64,000 bases of DNA from CAWAMR01 sp963783095 (GTDB lineage Bacteria > Planctomycetota > Planctomycetia > Gemmatales > Gemmataceae), in NCBI GenBank assembly GCA_963783095.1, contig CAWAMR010000003.1:744001-808000 (forward strand). Direction: 5' to 3'. Positions 1 through 10,487 of the stretch are shown piece by piece. How positions within the stretch are numbered: the stretch's first letter is position 1; the number at the start of each line of letters is the position of its first letter. The notes under the pieces are model-generated. The model had not been told where the DNA came from and made no database searches. It was given only the letters and a program-made list of their open reading frames with translations. The position numbers and the translations under genes are program-made.

Positions 1-22
1 TCGTTCGGTGTCTACATTATGA

Positions 23-769
23 TTGACATCCACACTGCTACCGAACGAGGCCGCACGGCGCAGCGTCAAGGAGATTCTCGCCACTGACCCAAGTGCAGTA
101 AATTCGCGGAACAAGCTCAACGACCAACCACTACATTTGGCCGCACATCACGGTCGAGCGGCACTCGCGGAGATGCTTCTCAATGCTGGGGCGGACATCA
201 ACGCAAAGGGCGACAGTGGACGCACACCTTTACATTTCGCGGTGCTCAGCCAACATCGAAAGGTTTTGCTACTTCTTCTTCGACATGGGGCAAACGCGAA
301 CGTCGAAGACAATTTCGGATCAACCCCGCTTTATCTTGCCGCGTCGGTCAAAGAGCAAAACGCTGTCGAAGCACTCATTTCTTCTGGAGCCAAGTTTGAT
401 CCACGTGCGGCGATTTATCTTGACGGCCCGGCAATAGTCCTCAGCCGATTGCAGGCTGATCCTAGATCGCTCGACCCGAAATTAGCACAATTAATGTTGT
501 TGGACGCCATTCGGCTTGGAGCAACCGACGTCGTTTCGTACCTGTTACGACACGGGGCCGATGCTCGGAAGCCTTGTTTTGGGGAGACCCCGCCGCTGCT
601 TGAAGCAGTGAGCATGCGGAACACTATAGTTGTGCGGATGCTGCTGGAGGCGGGTGCAGATGCGCAGGTCCGAGATCACGTGGGGCGGCCGATTCTAAAG
701 TTCTGCAACGTGTACGGCGCACCACCGGAGATGATCGACCTGTTGCGAGAATACGGTGCAACATCGTAA
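23..769 (+). CDS. Ankyrin-repeat protein
   Basis: Predicted protein of about 248 residues made mostly of ankyrin repeats, which usually mediate protein-protein contacts. The repeat signature is visible several times: DQPLHLAAHHGRAALAEMLL near residues 34-53, GRTPLHFAV near 66-74, GSTPLYLAA near 98-106, and a weaker TPPLLEAV copy near 190. Each is followed by a helix ending LLxxGAD. No signal peptide or membrane segment is seen, so it is probably cytoplasmic. The first possible start in frame is TTG at 23; the gene lies so close to the window edge that the true start may be upstream. The gene is alone and followed by about 360 bases without a gene. The partner is unknown. Confidence 0.8.
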   Translation: MTSTLLPNEAARRSVKEILATDPSAVNSRNKLNDQPLHLAAHHGRAALAEMLLNAGADINAKGDSGRTPLHFAVLSQHRKVLLLLLRHGANANVEDNFGSTPLYLAASVKEQNAVEALISSGAKFDPRAAIYLDGPAIVLSRLQADPRSLDPKLAQLMLLDAIRLGATDVVSYLLRHGADARKPCFGETPPLLEAVSMRNTIVVRMLLEAGADAQVRDHVGRPILKFCNVYGAPPEMIDLLREYGATS

Positions 770-1128
770 GTCAGTCGATGTCGCGCCGCTGAACCACTCG
801 CTCGCGCGACGCGACGCGTTTTCTGAATCTGTAACACTTTACATGAATTGCCGCCTGCACCCAAAATCAGACGTTCTCCGCTCTGCTTTGTCTGAATCAA
901 ATTGTTTTGCCCATATTCCGCTTGACATTTATAAATATGTTCACCATAATACATTCTGTGAGATAGTGCGTAAAAACTCCAGACGTAACAGAACGCGTCG
1001 GCTTGCTGACTGTCCGATCTTGTACTATTTGGTTACAATTAGCGCTTAACCGGTTGTCTTGATTTTTTTCAGTCGATCAACTATTAGCCCTGAAAAACCA
1101 TGAAACCGTCAGAGAAAGGAGGAAGGCG
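770..1128. other. Intergenic stretch, no gene seen
   Basis: Between the ankyrin gene and the next gene I see no convincing coding frame and no attC-like site. The last bases before 1129 contain a strong Shine-Dalgarno run, AAAGGAGGAAGG, that belongs to the next gene. Confidence 0.5.
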
Positions 1129-1674
1129 ATGACAAGTTTTGATTTGGCCGAGGTTCGCAAATTCACCGCCAATCTGACCCTCCGAATGAAACAATGTGAA
1201 AACGGCGAGGGCATCGAGTGCGCGACCTTGGAGGACAGTTTGCGTCATCATGCGAGGCTGTGCTGTGAACTCCGCGATCGTATTCGAGACTGGGGCCGAT
1301 CGGTGTTTACCGGAAAAGTTGCATTCGACCCCGAGGTTGAGCGGGTGTGGCTAGATGAAGGCTTCGAGTTGTACTATCGGGCAAAGGAATCGCTGATCTA
1401 TGGAGAGATTGCCGAAGTTCCCTGCTACGTACTCGAAGGGAAATCGATATTGCAATCCGCGCTCTGGGAACTTGGTTTATTGCTTGAAAACTGGGTAAGT
1501 CCCAGCTTGTCGGTTAGTCCTTCGGCACGTCAAGGTCTTGCCGTAAATCCAGAGGTTCTCCAGGAAGCAAGGACGAGGGTGTCGAATTTGCCACTTTTGC
1601 CGCCTGACTGGAGGCCGAGCGACGCTCGGCAGCAAGGGCAACTCCGGCGTCTGAAAAGCAGGAAGATTTCTTGA
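1129..1674 (+). CDS. Conserved hypothetical protein (planctomycete type)
   Basis: A 181-residue acidic-to-basic protein without signal peptide, membrane segment or recognisable catalytic motif. The middle contains a Cys pair (RLCCELRDRIRDWGR, residues about 43-57) and a segment NWVSPSLSVSPSARQGLA near residue 121-138, and the sequence ends in a basic tail. From memory, similar proteins of unknown function occur in Gemmata-like genomes, but I cannot name a domain. The ATG at 1129 is preceded by a very strong ribosome binding site (AAAGGAGGAAGG, about 5 bases away), so the start is well supported. The neighbours do not suggest a role. Confidence 0.75.
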   Translation: MTSFDLAEVRKFTANLTLRMKQCENGEGIECATLEDSLRHHARLCCELRDRIRDWGRSVFTGKVAFDPEVERVWLDEGFELYYRAKESLIYGEIAEVPCYVLEGKSILQSALWELGLLLENWVSPSLSVSPSARQGLAVNPEVLQEARTRVSNLPLLPPDWRPSDARQQGQLRRLKSRKIS

Positions 1675-1701
1675 CCGAAGCTCCAATTTAGTAGCGGCCT
1701 A

Positions 1702-3042
1702 TCAGTTTGTTACGGAAATTCGCATTCCTAAAAATCGAGCCGGCCCGTGCTGTCGCCGAGCGCTTCCGTCGGGCGCTCCCATCTGTTCCAACAGCGCCAA
1801 CCAGAGATTCATCAGGGGGGTTCCGGCCTTGTACCGGATGTGTCGGCCCGGCTTGATTTTCCCGCTGCCGCTTCCCGCCAACAAGATCGGCAAATCATCG
1901 TGGTTATGGCGGTTGCCGTCCGAGTTACCGCAGCCGTACGCGATCAGGCAGTGGTCCAGCAATGTTCCATCCCCTTCTTGGACGGCCTTCAGTTTCTCCA
2001 ACAAAAAAGCAAACTGCTCGATGTGGAAGCGATTGATGGTTCGTAACTTGGCCTGTTTGGCCGGGTTATTCTCATGATGCGACAGGTCGTGATGGCCCTC
2101 GGGAACGTCGAGGAACGGATAGGGCCGATTGCTGAACTCGTTGGCGAACGCAAATGTGGCGATGCGCGTGGCATCGCAGCGAAACGCCAGCACCAGCAGA
2201 TCGCAGAGCAGTTTAAGATGTTCTCGATGGTCGGCGGGAATCCCTTTGGGTCGAGGATAGTCCGGAACTTCCCGGCCCCGTTTCTCGGCGAAAACGAGCC
2301 TGGTCTCGACTTCTCGCACCGCGGACAGATATTCATCGAGTTTGCGCCGATCCTCAGCTCCCAGCTGGCCACGCAGCAGGGCCGCATCCTCGGCCACGAA
2401 GTCGAGCACGCTTTTTCGATCTCGGGCACGCTGCTGCCGGGCACGAAGGTTCTCTTTCCTCTCATCCCCCGAAAACAGCCGGTCGAAGACGATGCGCGGA
2501 TCGACGAGCGGCGGCAGCGGCGTGGACTCCGACTTCCAGGAGAGGTTTGAGGTGTAAGCGCAGCTATAAGGCGCATCGCATCGGCCCGACTGTGCGCCAG
2601 GCTCACCGCCCAGTTGCAGCGATGGCAGAAAGGTCTGTTTGCCGACTTTCCGGGCGGCGATCTGATCGAACGAAATTCCCAAATGCACTCCGCCATCGTC
2701 CGGCGGACGCTTGCCGGTCAGGAACACTGCCGATGCGCGGGCGTGGTTGCCGCTGGGACCATCGGCCCGGTGTGCTGCCAGGCCGCTCAGAACGAGCAAG
2801 TCCTTTCGGCAAGCTTCGAGCGGTTTTAGAATCCAGGGCAATTCAAAGTCATGGCCCGTCTTGCCCGGAGTCCAGTCGGGCATGTGGATGCCATTGGGGA
2901 CGTAAATGATCGCCAGACGAGTCGGAGCGGCCTGGGCTGGTTTGGGTCCGGCCAGGGCCGTAGCCTCCAGCCAGGGCAAGGGTAGAAGTGTGCCCAAGCC
3001 TCGGAGTGCAGCTCTTCGCGTTATCGGTTCGCCGGCTCGCAT
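1702..3042 (-). CDS. DUF1552 domain protein, exported
   Basis: A 446-residue protein of the DUF1552 family, common in planctomycetes. Residues 1-36 look like a Tat-type signal (TRRAALRGLG followed by a hydrophobic stretch and an Ala-rich cleavage region), so it is expected outside the cytoplasm. Typical family features are the early IIYVPNGIHMPDW segment, the HARASAVFLTGKRP segment with a conserved SFDQIAA downstream, and the late FANEFSNRPYPFLDVPEGHH region. In many planctomycetes these genes lie beside a DUF1592/DUF1588 cytochrome-like gene; no such partner is present here. The biochemical function is unknown. The gene is intact, and its start lies just downstream of the end of the kinase gene on the same strand (18-base gap). 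Confidence 0.88.
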   Translation of the reverse strand: MRAGEPITRRAALRGLGTLLPLPWLEATALAGPKPAQAAPTRLAIIYVPNGIHMPDWTPGKTGHDFELPWILKPLEACRKDLLVLSGLAAHRADGPSGNHARASAVFLTGKRPPDDGGVHLGISFDQIAARKVGKQTFLPSLQLGGEPGAQSGRCDAPYSCAYTSNLSWKSESTPLPPLVDPRIVFDRLFSGDERKENLRARQQRARDRKSVLDFVAEDAALLRGQLGAEDRRKLDEYLSAVREVETRLVFAEKRGREVPDYPRPKGIPADHREHLKLLCDLLVLAFRCDATRIATFAFANEFSNRPYPFLDVPEGHHDLSHHENNPAKQAKLRTINRFHIEQFAFLLEKLKAVQEGDGTLLDHCLIAYGCGNSDGNRHNHDDLPILLAGSGSGKIKPGRHIRYKAGTPLMNLWLALLEQMGAPDGSARRQHGPARFLGMRISVTN

Positions 3043-3060
3043 TCGAGGGATCTCCGTCAG

Positions 3061-6000
3061 TTATTTCTTCGGCATTTCCAACAATTCGCCGACCTCTTTG
3101 AACAGTACTTGTGCTTCGAGCCAATCGTTAATGTGAAGGTGCTGAGGGGTTGCGAGTTCCCGCGGAAAATCCTTCCGTGTTTGGTCCATCCACATTGTTG
3201 CTTTCTCGAACCATTTGCGAGCTTCCTGGAGATCACCCTTTCGATGAGCGGCGATGGCCAGCGGCAGCCAGTGCAAAATGTTCGTGTGCGACATGGGGTG
3301 TCGATCCAGCGCTTCCAGGTGGTATTTGTTCCCCGCTTCCAATTGCCCGGCCCGAATCCTGCTGGTGGCGAGAACGCGGAGTTCCCAGTCGACCGTCGAC
3401 TTTGCACGGGTCACGCCTTCGGCAAGGCTCAAGGCTTGCTGAACGGTTTGCGGGGTTCCCACACCGAGGTTTGCCGTCCGTGCAATCTCCATCAAAACAC
3501 CCGAATTCTCCGAATGCAATTGTTGAGATTGTTCTGCAATCTTTTGGAACTGGTCTTTCTGGCCCGATAGCAAAAGTGTTGCCCCGAGCCACCAGTAATT
3601 GTTGGCATCGAGCTTCGAAAGCTCTACTGCGTTCGTGAAGGCCGCTGCGGCTTTATCGAATTGCTCGAGCCGAAAGTGAACTTTGCCGAGTTGTTTCCAG
3701 CGGTTGGCATCCGCGGGCCAATGGTCGCATGCCTGCTGGAAGTGTTTGCGGGCGAGTTCCCAGTCGCCGTGACCTTCGGCGATTTGTCCTTTCACCGCGG
3801 CAGCAGCAGCAAAGCCGAAACGCCGATTCTGCAATCGATACGCATCCCGGCTGGTTGAAGGTAGGGTGTCCGTGGCCCAAAGCAGCACCTCGCCGCCACG
3901 CACCCACCAGGCCGTTCCGGCATAGCCGGCCGAAGAGATGAGCAGGTTTCCCGAGGGAGCGAAGGTAACGGCATGAACTTCGCGCGTATGCCCCGGCCAG
4001 ACCGCTCGCAGTTGACCGGTGGCCACGTCCCAGAGTCGAACGCATTCATCGTCACCGCCGCCGGCGATGGTCTTTCCGTCCGGAGATACGGCCAGACAAT
4101 TGATTTTGGCATCCGGTTTTTCGAGGTCTCGGCTCGACGCCGGCGATGCCGGATCGACGATTCGAACGGTCGACTTGCCGCTGACGACGATGCGCAACCC
4201 ATCGGGGAAGGCAGCAGCGATTGGCGCATTGAGTTTGCCTGCCGGGATTGGAGTCCATTTCTGGTTCTTCCAATCGATCCAGTGCTGGCCTCCCAGCGAA
4301 TCGATCGCAAAAACCTCACCCTCACGCAACGGAATTAGGCGCACGATCGAAACTTCCGGTTTAGGCGGATCGATCGCGCCGGTGCGGGTCAGTTTCCTTG
4401 CAGCGGGGTCCACTTTCCAGCATTCAATGGTTCCGCCGGCGGCAGTCAGCAACGTCTGGCCGTCGCGGTCCAGTGCCGCCGCGATCCGTTTGGCAAACAA
4501 GTGCGGTTCCCAAGGCGTTTCTTCATCTCCCGACCAAACCAGGATCTCGCTGCCCAAATCCTTGTTCGTTGTTCGATCCCGCCGGCGGTTCACGGCGATC
4601 AGGCATCGATCGTCCTTTGCAAAGAATAGGTGTTCCGATGGATTCTTGACCGCGCGCGTACCCCGAATTTTCCCGGTAGCCAGATCCCACAAACGGATGC
4701 GATCGTTCCACCCGGCAGTTGCGAGAGTCTTGAGATCCCGGGTAATGGCGAGGCCGAAGACCTCCGTCTCCGGCAGGATGGTGCCGAGGCGTTCCGATGG
4801 AATTTCCCAGGCCCGAACCTGCTTTTTTCTGCCTTCGTAAAAAGTGGTGCCGTCGGAGGAAAACAGAACGGGGAGCGTCGGATTGTTTCGACCCGTTAAT
4901 CCTTCTTCACTCTGGAAAAGGTGTTTTTCCGTGCCGTTCAACGCGTCCCAGAGTCGAACCGTTCCATCCCATGCCGCGGAAGCGACAAGGTTCCCATTTG
5001 GATGGAACGCCACCGACCACACTTCGTCGGTGTGGCCGCGCAGGAGGGCACGTTCCACCACTCGCAGAGGCACCCGATCGGTCGCGGGCAGTATGTCGCA
5101 CAAGCGAACGGTGTGATCGGCCCGGCCCACGGCAAGCGTCTTGCCGTCCGGACTGACCGCAACACCCTGATTCCATCCCGAACCGGTAAACCCTGTGCGA
5201 ATGGGGGGACTTTTACGGGGCAGATCCCAGATAAGCATCTGCGTCGGAGCCGCTGTCCCTGCAAACAAAATACTGTTGTCGGGGCTAAATGCCATGCAAC
5301 AAGGACATCCATCGGAGGTGTTCGCAAGCAGTGTCTGAACCTCGTCGGTGGCGAGGTTCCGGAGTTTCACTTCCGCATTTCCCCAGCGCCGATCCTTATT
5401 CCCGATAGCAGCCAGCTTTCCCGAAGCGGATGCCAAATATCTGCCATCGGAAGTAATGGCCAGGGTCCAGATCGAGCCGTCGTGAGCCTGCCAGCTTTTT
5501 TGTTCCTTGCCGTCAATCCCCCACACCTTGATCGAACCGTCTCGGCCACCCGAATAAAATCGTTCGCCGGACGGGTCAAAAGCAAGCGCCCAAGTTCCAC
5601 CCGGGTGTCCCGCACAGGTGGCTGCCTCCATCATTCGAACGACGTCGAAGATTCTGATTTCGCCGCCTTCGCACGCGGAGACGATGAAGCGGTTTTTCGG
5701 TGCCAGGGCCAGGGAGGTGATGTCGCTGGCGTGAGTTCCTCGCGTGCCTTTGTCGACATCGGTCAGGCGACGGTAAAAGCCCCAGGTGAAATCTCGCAGT
5801 CTGGTTGGGCAAACCAGTTCGTCTTCGAGCAATTCACGGGCCTGAACCGGGTCATCCTGCCACAAACCGGCAACTCGCCAAAGCTGGGCCGTGACCAGCG
5901 AGCGCTGCGCATGTTCCAGTTGATCCTGCGTCTTTTGCCGTTCTTCTTCCAACATCTGCTGGTTGAGTCGATCGCGCTTACTCTTTTCGACCAGATTACG

Positions 6001-7168
6001 GTTTTCGTTCTCTGCTCGTTCAATTTTGCCTTGATAGAGCAGTATTCCCAGCACAACAACCGCAAAGAGAGCGGCCAGGCTCAAGCCGACCAGTGCCGCT
6101 GCTCCGGGCCGGCGTCGAACCCACTTGTTGATGCGCTCCCAGGTGGTGCTGGTTCTGGCCCGAATAGGCTCGTTGCCCAGCCAGCGCTGGAGATCGTCCG
6201 CCAGCGCACCGGCCGACTCATAACGCTGCGCCGGTTCGCGCTCCAGACACTTCAAGCAGATGGTTTCCAGGTCGCGGGCGATCACCGGAACGATGCTGCG
6301 CGGTTTTTCGATACGACCTTCGCGAACTAAAGACAAAGTTTCCAGGAACGTGTTGCCCAGAAACGGCGGCTTCGCCACCAGCATCTCGTAGAGAATCGCA
6401 CCCAGGCTATAGACATCGCTTGATGTGCTCAGGGTTCTCGCTTCGCCGGCGGCCTGTTCGGGGGACATATAGCTCGGCGTGCCCAGGATGGCTCCGGTGC
6501 CGGTAAGCCCATGATCCTCGTCGATGCGCTTGGCGATGCCGAAATCGGTGACGTTGGGACTTCCTCCGGAATCGATCAGGATATTGCTCGGTTTCAGGTC
6601 GCGATGCAAGATGCCGTGCTGGTGCGGCGTAATGCACTGCGCGGGCGACATCGATCAATAGCCTGGCCGCTCTCTGCTGGACATCTTTGCGGTAAGTATT
6701 CCATGCTTCTTCCTTGAGCAGTTCGGCGAGCGTTCCTCCTTGAATGAACTTCATGCTGAAGAAGGGCAGATTCCCCCATTCGCCGACCTCGTAAATGGAG
6801 ACGATATGGGGATGGTCGAGTTGCGCGGAATTCTGTGCCTCCGTGCGAAAGCGTTCGTGGACGCTCGGCCGACTTACCAGCCCTGGTAGAATCATCTTGA
6901 TCGCGACGAGTCGAGTGGCGCGGGGTTCTTCGTGGCCGATGAATTGCCGGGCCTTGAAAACGACGCCCATGCCACCCTGGTTGATTTCTTCGAGCAATTC
7001 GTAACCGTGCATTTGCCGGGGCAGCGTACCGGTCTGCAAGGGATTCTCAAAGCTGTTGGGGACGTGCGTTTTCGTTAAATCTTGTGCGAGGTAGGGAAGT
7101 GTTCCGGTACAGGCAGTTCCCGGCTCCAGGTTCGTTTGCGTTCGTTCATCGGGGTTATTGGCAGGCAT
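3061..7168 (-). CDS. Ser/Thr protein kinase with TM, WD40 and TPR domains (one frameshift)
   Basis: Eukaryote-like kinase of about 1370 residues when one frameshift is repaired. The order is: kinase domain (VAIKMIL lysine, HRDLKPSN catalytic loop, DFGIAKR, SPEQAAG), a short juxtamembrane part, one transmembrane helix (GLSLAALFAVVVLGILLY), a coiled coil rich in E/K/Q, many WD40 repeats, and TPR-like helices at the C terminus. It should be a membrane sensor kinase with an external or peripheral propeller. The frame breaks inside the kinase domain near 6630, where one extra G separates HYA from HQHGILHRDLKPSN; repairing it restores the standard kinase sequence. Because clearly essential genes in the window show the same one-base errors, I treat this as a likely sequencing indel rather than true loss. 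A GAGAGGAT ribosome site precedes the ATG at 7168. Confidence 0.87.
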
Positions 7169-7336
7169 CGTTCAATCCTCTCGAGTGGGTCAAAAGAGAT
7201 TGTACGCGATTCACCTCACGTCAAACATAGCCGCGCATAAGGCGGAAGAACCAGTCAAAAGACGGTGATTCGCTTGCCGGTGGTGTGATCTTCTTCGATG
7301 ACATTCGTGCCGACTCCGTGATTGTCTTTCGGTTGT
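7169..7336. other. Intergenic region between kinase and TIGR03067 gene
   Basis: About 170 bases upstream of the kinase start. It must hold the kinase promoter, but I see no clear -35/-10 pair and no long inverted repeat. Confidence 0.4.
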
Positions 7337-7834
7337 TTACTTCTTGACGTCGCGTTTCAACGTCAGCACAACGGCTTCCTTGTCTTCGAACGTCGTTGGG
7401 CGCGGAGGCGGCGGTTCTGAGTTTTCTACGATAACCTTGTTGGTTTTTGGATCGATTGTCCGGGTTGAACGTCTTCCTCGAAAAGCGAGTTTCAACGTAT
7501 CGCCTTTGAGTTCATATATCCCTAGCTCTGGACCGTCATCCTTGGCGGCGTTCTTATCCGGGATGAAATCGATTTGACACGGCTTTTTGGACGGATCCAG
7601 TTTGACCGATATTTTTTCCTTTTCCCCTCCTGGCAGTTGAACTCCGGTACCCTTGAATATGATCTTGCTGCCCATGAGCGATTTCAACTCTGGAAGTGCC
7701 TTTCCCGCTGCCTCGGCAGCTGTCACTGTCCAGGTGCCTTGGAATTTCTCCAAGTCTTTCTTGGCCGGATCGTCTTTGGTCTCATCGACGGCGACGAACA
7801 CACTTGCCAAACACAGAACCAATGAAATAGTCAT
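7337..7834 (-). CDS. TIGR03067 domain protein, secreted
   Basis: A 165-residue protein with an N-terminal hydrophobic signal (MTISLVLCLASVFVAVD) followed by the planctomycete TIGR03067 domain: KKDLEKFQGTWTVTAAE at the start, KIIFKGTGV in the middle, a PCQIDFIP segment, the GIYELKGDTLKLAF signature and a C-terminal VVLTLKRD strand. The domain is a small beta-barrel of unknown function, often found as paralogues. The length is usual for the family. Some copies end a larger sigma-factor or kinase cluster; here it stands alone between the kinase gene and a damaged HEAT-repeat gene. Confidence 0.87.
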   Translation of the reverse strand: MTISLVLCLASVFVAVDETKDDPAKKDLEKFQGTWTVTAAEAAGKALPELKSLMGSKIIFKGTGVQLPGGEKEKISVKLDPSKKPCQIDFIPDKNAAKDDGPELGIYELKGDTLKLAFRGRRSTRTIDPKTNKVIVENSEPPPPRPTTFEDKEAVVLTLKRDVKK

Positions 7835-7934
7835 GAACTTCTCCGTAAAGTACGGTAATTTCCTCGGCGAGCGGTAGACGCTTGCGCGTGTTCAAGCATT
7901 ATTTTTGGGGTGAAGTCGAATCGGTCGATGGTCT

Positions 7935-8354
7935 TTACCTCGAAGAGGTTGCACACTCAAAGCCCAGGGTCGCCGTACTCAGCGCACCTGGGTCAAGGGT
8001 CGCCATCCCCTCCCCGCTGTACCGCGAAGCGGTTGTACAACACGCGATGTTTTGTATAACCGCTTCGCGGTACAATGACCAATACGGGCAGCGCCTGCGC
8101 ACCGGAACGTCCTTGTCTTTGAGCAACTCTCCGAGCGCTGGGATGGCGGCCTTTATTCTCTTTCGACCGAGTTTCTCGGCGGCGATCCAGCGGATGCGCG
8201 CTTCGGGATCTTTAAGTTGTTTCAGCAGTTCATCGGATGATTGCCCCGCGGCCAGGCAAACCACGGCCAGAGCTATCAGGAGCGTCAAAGCTGCGCTGAT
8301 GCATAAGGATTTCCTCAGGAAGAATTCAGCAAACATCCACGCCATTGTACTCAT
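7935..8354 (-). pseudogene. HEAT-repeat secreted protein, truncated by repeat insertion
   Basis: The N-terminal part is a good signal peptide (LRKSLCISAALTLLIALAVVCLAAG) followed by one HEAT-like repeat (SDELLKQLKDPEARIRWIAA, then EKLGRKRIKAAIPALGELL, KDKDVPVRR). After residue about 90 the reading frame runs into an intergenic palindromic repeat (8019-8073) and stops being plausible protein. A normal HEAT protein would go on with further repeats, so the gene is decapitated at its 3' end. No function can be assigned to the remnant. Confidence 0.6.
8019..8073. repeat. Palindromic intergenic repeat inside a broken gene
   Basis: Imperfect inverted repeat GTACCGCGAAGCGGTT...AACCGCTTCGCGGTAC with a short loop. 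Just left of it (7965-8010) is a second repeat type with the words CCCAGGGTCGCCGTACT and GCGCACCTGGGT, which reappears at 54979-55220. Together they look like a mobile intergenic repeat inserted in the HEAT-repeat gene. Confidence 0.7.
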
Positions 8355-8479
8355 CTTTGCGCTCTGTTGCTGATCCGAACTTGGAGAATTAGGATGATCC
8401 AAAGGGAGCCGGCCCAAATCGATTCAAAAGAACTTCGCGGACGAATTGCATCCCCCTTGAGGAGGAGATCAAAATCCAG

Positions 8480-9899
8480 ATGAAACCTCTCTTCACACTT
8501 GCGGCCCTTCTGTTGATTCCGCCACTCGTATTGCAAGCTGCTGATTCACCCACGCAGCGTGCCGACAAACCCAATATCCTCGTCATCGTCGCCGACGATC
8601 TCGGCTATGGCGACATCGGCGTTCATGGCGGCAAGGACGTGCCGACGCCGAATATCGACGCCCTCGCCGCCAGCGGCGTGCGTTGCACCAACGGCTACGT
8701 CTCCGCGCCGTATTGCAGCCCATCGCGTGCCGGGCTTTCTCACCGGGCGTTACCAGACGCGCTTCGGCCATGAGTTCAATCCGCACGTCGGCGACGAAAC
8801 CAAGCTCGGCCTGCCGCTCGACAGACGCACCATCGCCGATCGACTCCACGATGCGGGATATGCCACCGGGCTGATCGGCAAATGGCATCAAGGGTTTAGC
8901 CGGGAGCATCATCCGCAGTCGCGCGGCTTCGACGATTACTTCGGCTTTCTCGTCGGCGGGCACAATTATCTTCTCCGCAAGGATGCCGAGGCGGAGTTCG
9001 GCTCCGCCCACTCGCACAACATGATCTATCGCGGCCGCGAGGTGCAAAACTCGATGGCTATACCACCGATCTCTTCACCGACGAAGCGCTCGCCTTCATG
9101 GATCGCCATACGGACAAGCCGTGGTTCCTCTACCTCGCCTACAACGCCGTCCACACCCCGCTGGAGGTTCTGGAGAAATACGGCGCGCGTGTCCCGACAT
9201 CCATCACCGATCCCGACCGGCGCGGCTATCTCTCGCTGCTCGTCGGTCTGGACGACGCGGTCGGGCGGGTCACGGCCCATCTCCGCAAAACCGGGCGCGA
9301 CAAGGACACGCTGATCTTCTTCTTCAGCGACAACGGCGGCTCGGGCCGAAAGCCGTTCCTCGCCTACAACACCGCCGTCAATACCCCGCTGCGCGGCGAC
9401 AAAGGCCAGACGCTCGAAGGCGGCATCCGCGTGCCGTTCTTCGTCTCCTGGCCCGGCAAACTGCCCGCGGGCAAGACCTACGACCAGCCCGTGATCGCGC
9501 TGGACATCCTCCCGACCGCCTGCGCTGTCGCCGGTGCAAAGGCGGATGGCGAACTCGACGGCGTGAACCTTCTCCCGCATCTCACGGGCGAAAAGACCAC
9601 ACGCGCCGCATGAAGCGCTCTACTGGCGTTTCGGCCCGCAGAAGGCGATCCGCAAGGGCCAGTGGAAACTCGTGGATTGGCGCGATTTCGAAACGAAGAA
9701 GAACAGCGGCTGGCAGCTCTACGACCTCGCGAAGGACATCGGCGAAAAGAACAATCTGGCGCAATCGCAGCCGGGGGTCGTCGCCGAACTAACAGCCGCC
9801 TGGGGTAACTGGAACAAGCAACAACATGGCTCCGCTCTGGCACGGCGGCACTACCGAAGACCCAACGGCACCGATCCCGCCGAAGAAGAAGGCGAAGTG
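8480..9899 (+). pseudogene. Sulfatase (arylsulfatase family), several frameshifts
   Basis: Formylglycine-dependent sulfatase, about 470 residues if frames are joined. It hydrolyses sulfate esters, usually of polysaccharides, outside the cytoplasm. Seen in order: signal peptide (KPLFTLAALLLIPPLVLQA), metal-binding start NILVIVADDLGYGDIG, the modification motif CSPSR, LTGRYQTRFG, GLIGKWH, PWFLYLAYNAVHTP, FSDNGG, and a C-terminal WKLVDWRDF segment. The frame shifts at least four times by one base: near 8738 (extra C after CSPSRAG), near 9050, near 9600 and near 9830. Key residues are present in the joined sequence. So many one-base lesions suggest either decay or poor sequence. A GGAGGAGA ribosome site precedes the ATG. 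Confidence 0.8.
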
Positions 9900-9911
9900 A
9901 GGCTCGGATAC

Positions 9912-10334
9912 TCACCGACCGGCTTCGACCCTGGCAACATCTTTGAGCCGAAGGATCTGCCCCTTGGCATTGGCTCTCAAAATAATGTTTTCGCACTGAT
10001 CCGGTCTGGGGAGGCACTTGAAAAACACGACCCCGGGGGGCGGGACTGGCCGAGGCGGACCGACTCCGCTATGTGCGAACGCTTTCATCACGTCGTCAAC
10101 GGAGAGGTCGTAGGCACGCAAACGGTCGAGATCCAGCCGAACTCGGATCACAGCACCGTGATACCACGGATGACCATCCTCTGGATATTGCCGAAATTGG
10201 ATGGTAACCTCTTCCCGCGCGACGTTGGGGATCAAGACCGTCTCGACCGAGCAGTTCCCCCGCCGGCCCGGGAACAAGAGGAGGATGGCGATGACGATCG
10301 CGAGCGCTGACCAGTAGCGGATTTTTGTAATCAT
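9912..10334 (-). CDS. RND efflux permease-like fragment, membrane anchored
   Basis: A 140-residue protein beginning with a single hydrophobic helix (IRYWSALAIVIAILLLF). The rest resembles a periplasmic porter subdomain of AcrB/RND permeases: VRLDLDRLRAYDLSVDDVMKAF, then PPPGVVFFKC, NIILRANAKGQILRLKDVARVE. In full RND pumps this stretch is followed by more than 800 further residues. Here a stop follows VEAGR, so it is either a relic of a pump gene or a small stand-alone protein using the same fold. It is convergent with the sulfatase gene, with only 12 bases between the two. Confidence 0.55.
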   Translation of the reverse strand: MITKIRYWSALAIVIAILLLFPGRRGNCSVETVLIPNVAREEVTIQFRQYPEDGHPWYHGAVIRVRLDLDRLRAYDLSVDDVMKAFAHSGVGPPRPVPPPGVVFFKCLPRPDQCENIILRANAKGQILRLKDVARVEAGR

Positions 10335-10487
10335 GGATACGCGATACCTCGTTGATTTCTCTCAGGACGGCGAAGCCGCCGTTACGATCCGTTGCCCCGC
10401 GTAGCGGCGGCATCCTGCCACCGTTTGCAAACTCTCGGTTATCCCTCCGCGGTTGCACGGCCAGCAGGAAAATGCACGTTGGACAGC
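10335..10487. repeat. Intergenic region with half of a GTAGCGGCGGCATCCTGCC repeat
   Basis: Contains GTAGCGGCGGCATCCTGCCACCG near 10400, one arm of the repeat whose complete palindrome is at 32138-32241. No gene is seen. Confidence 0.5.
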
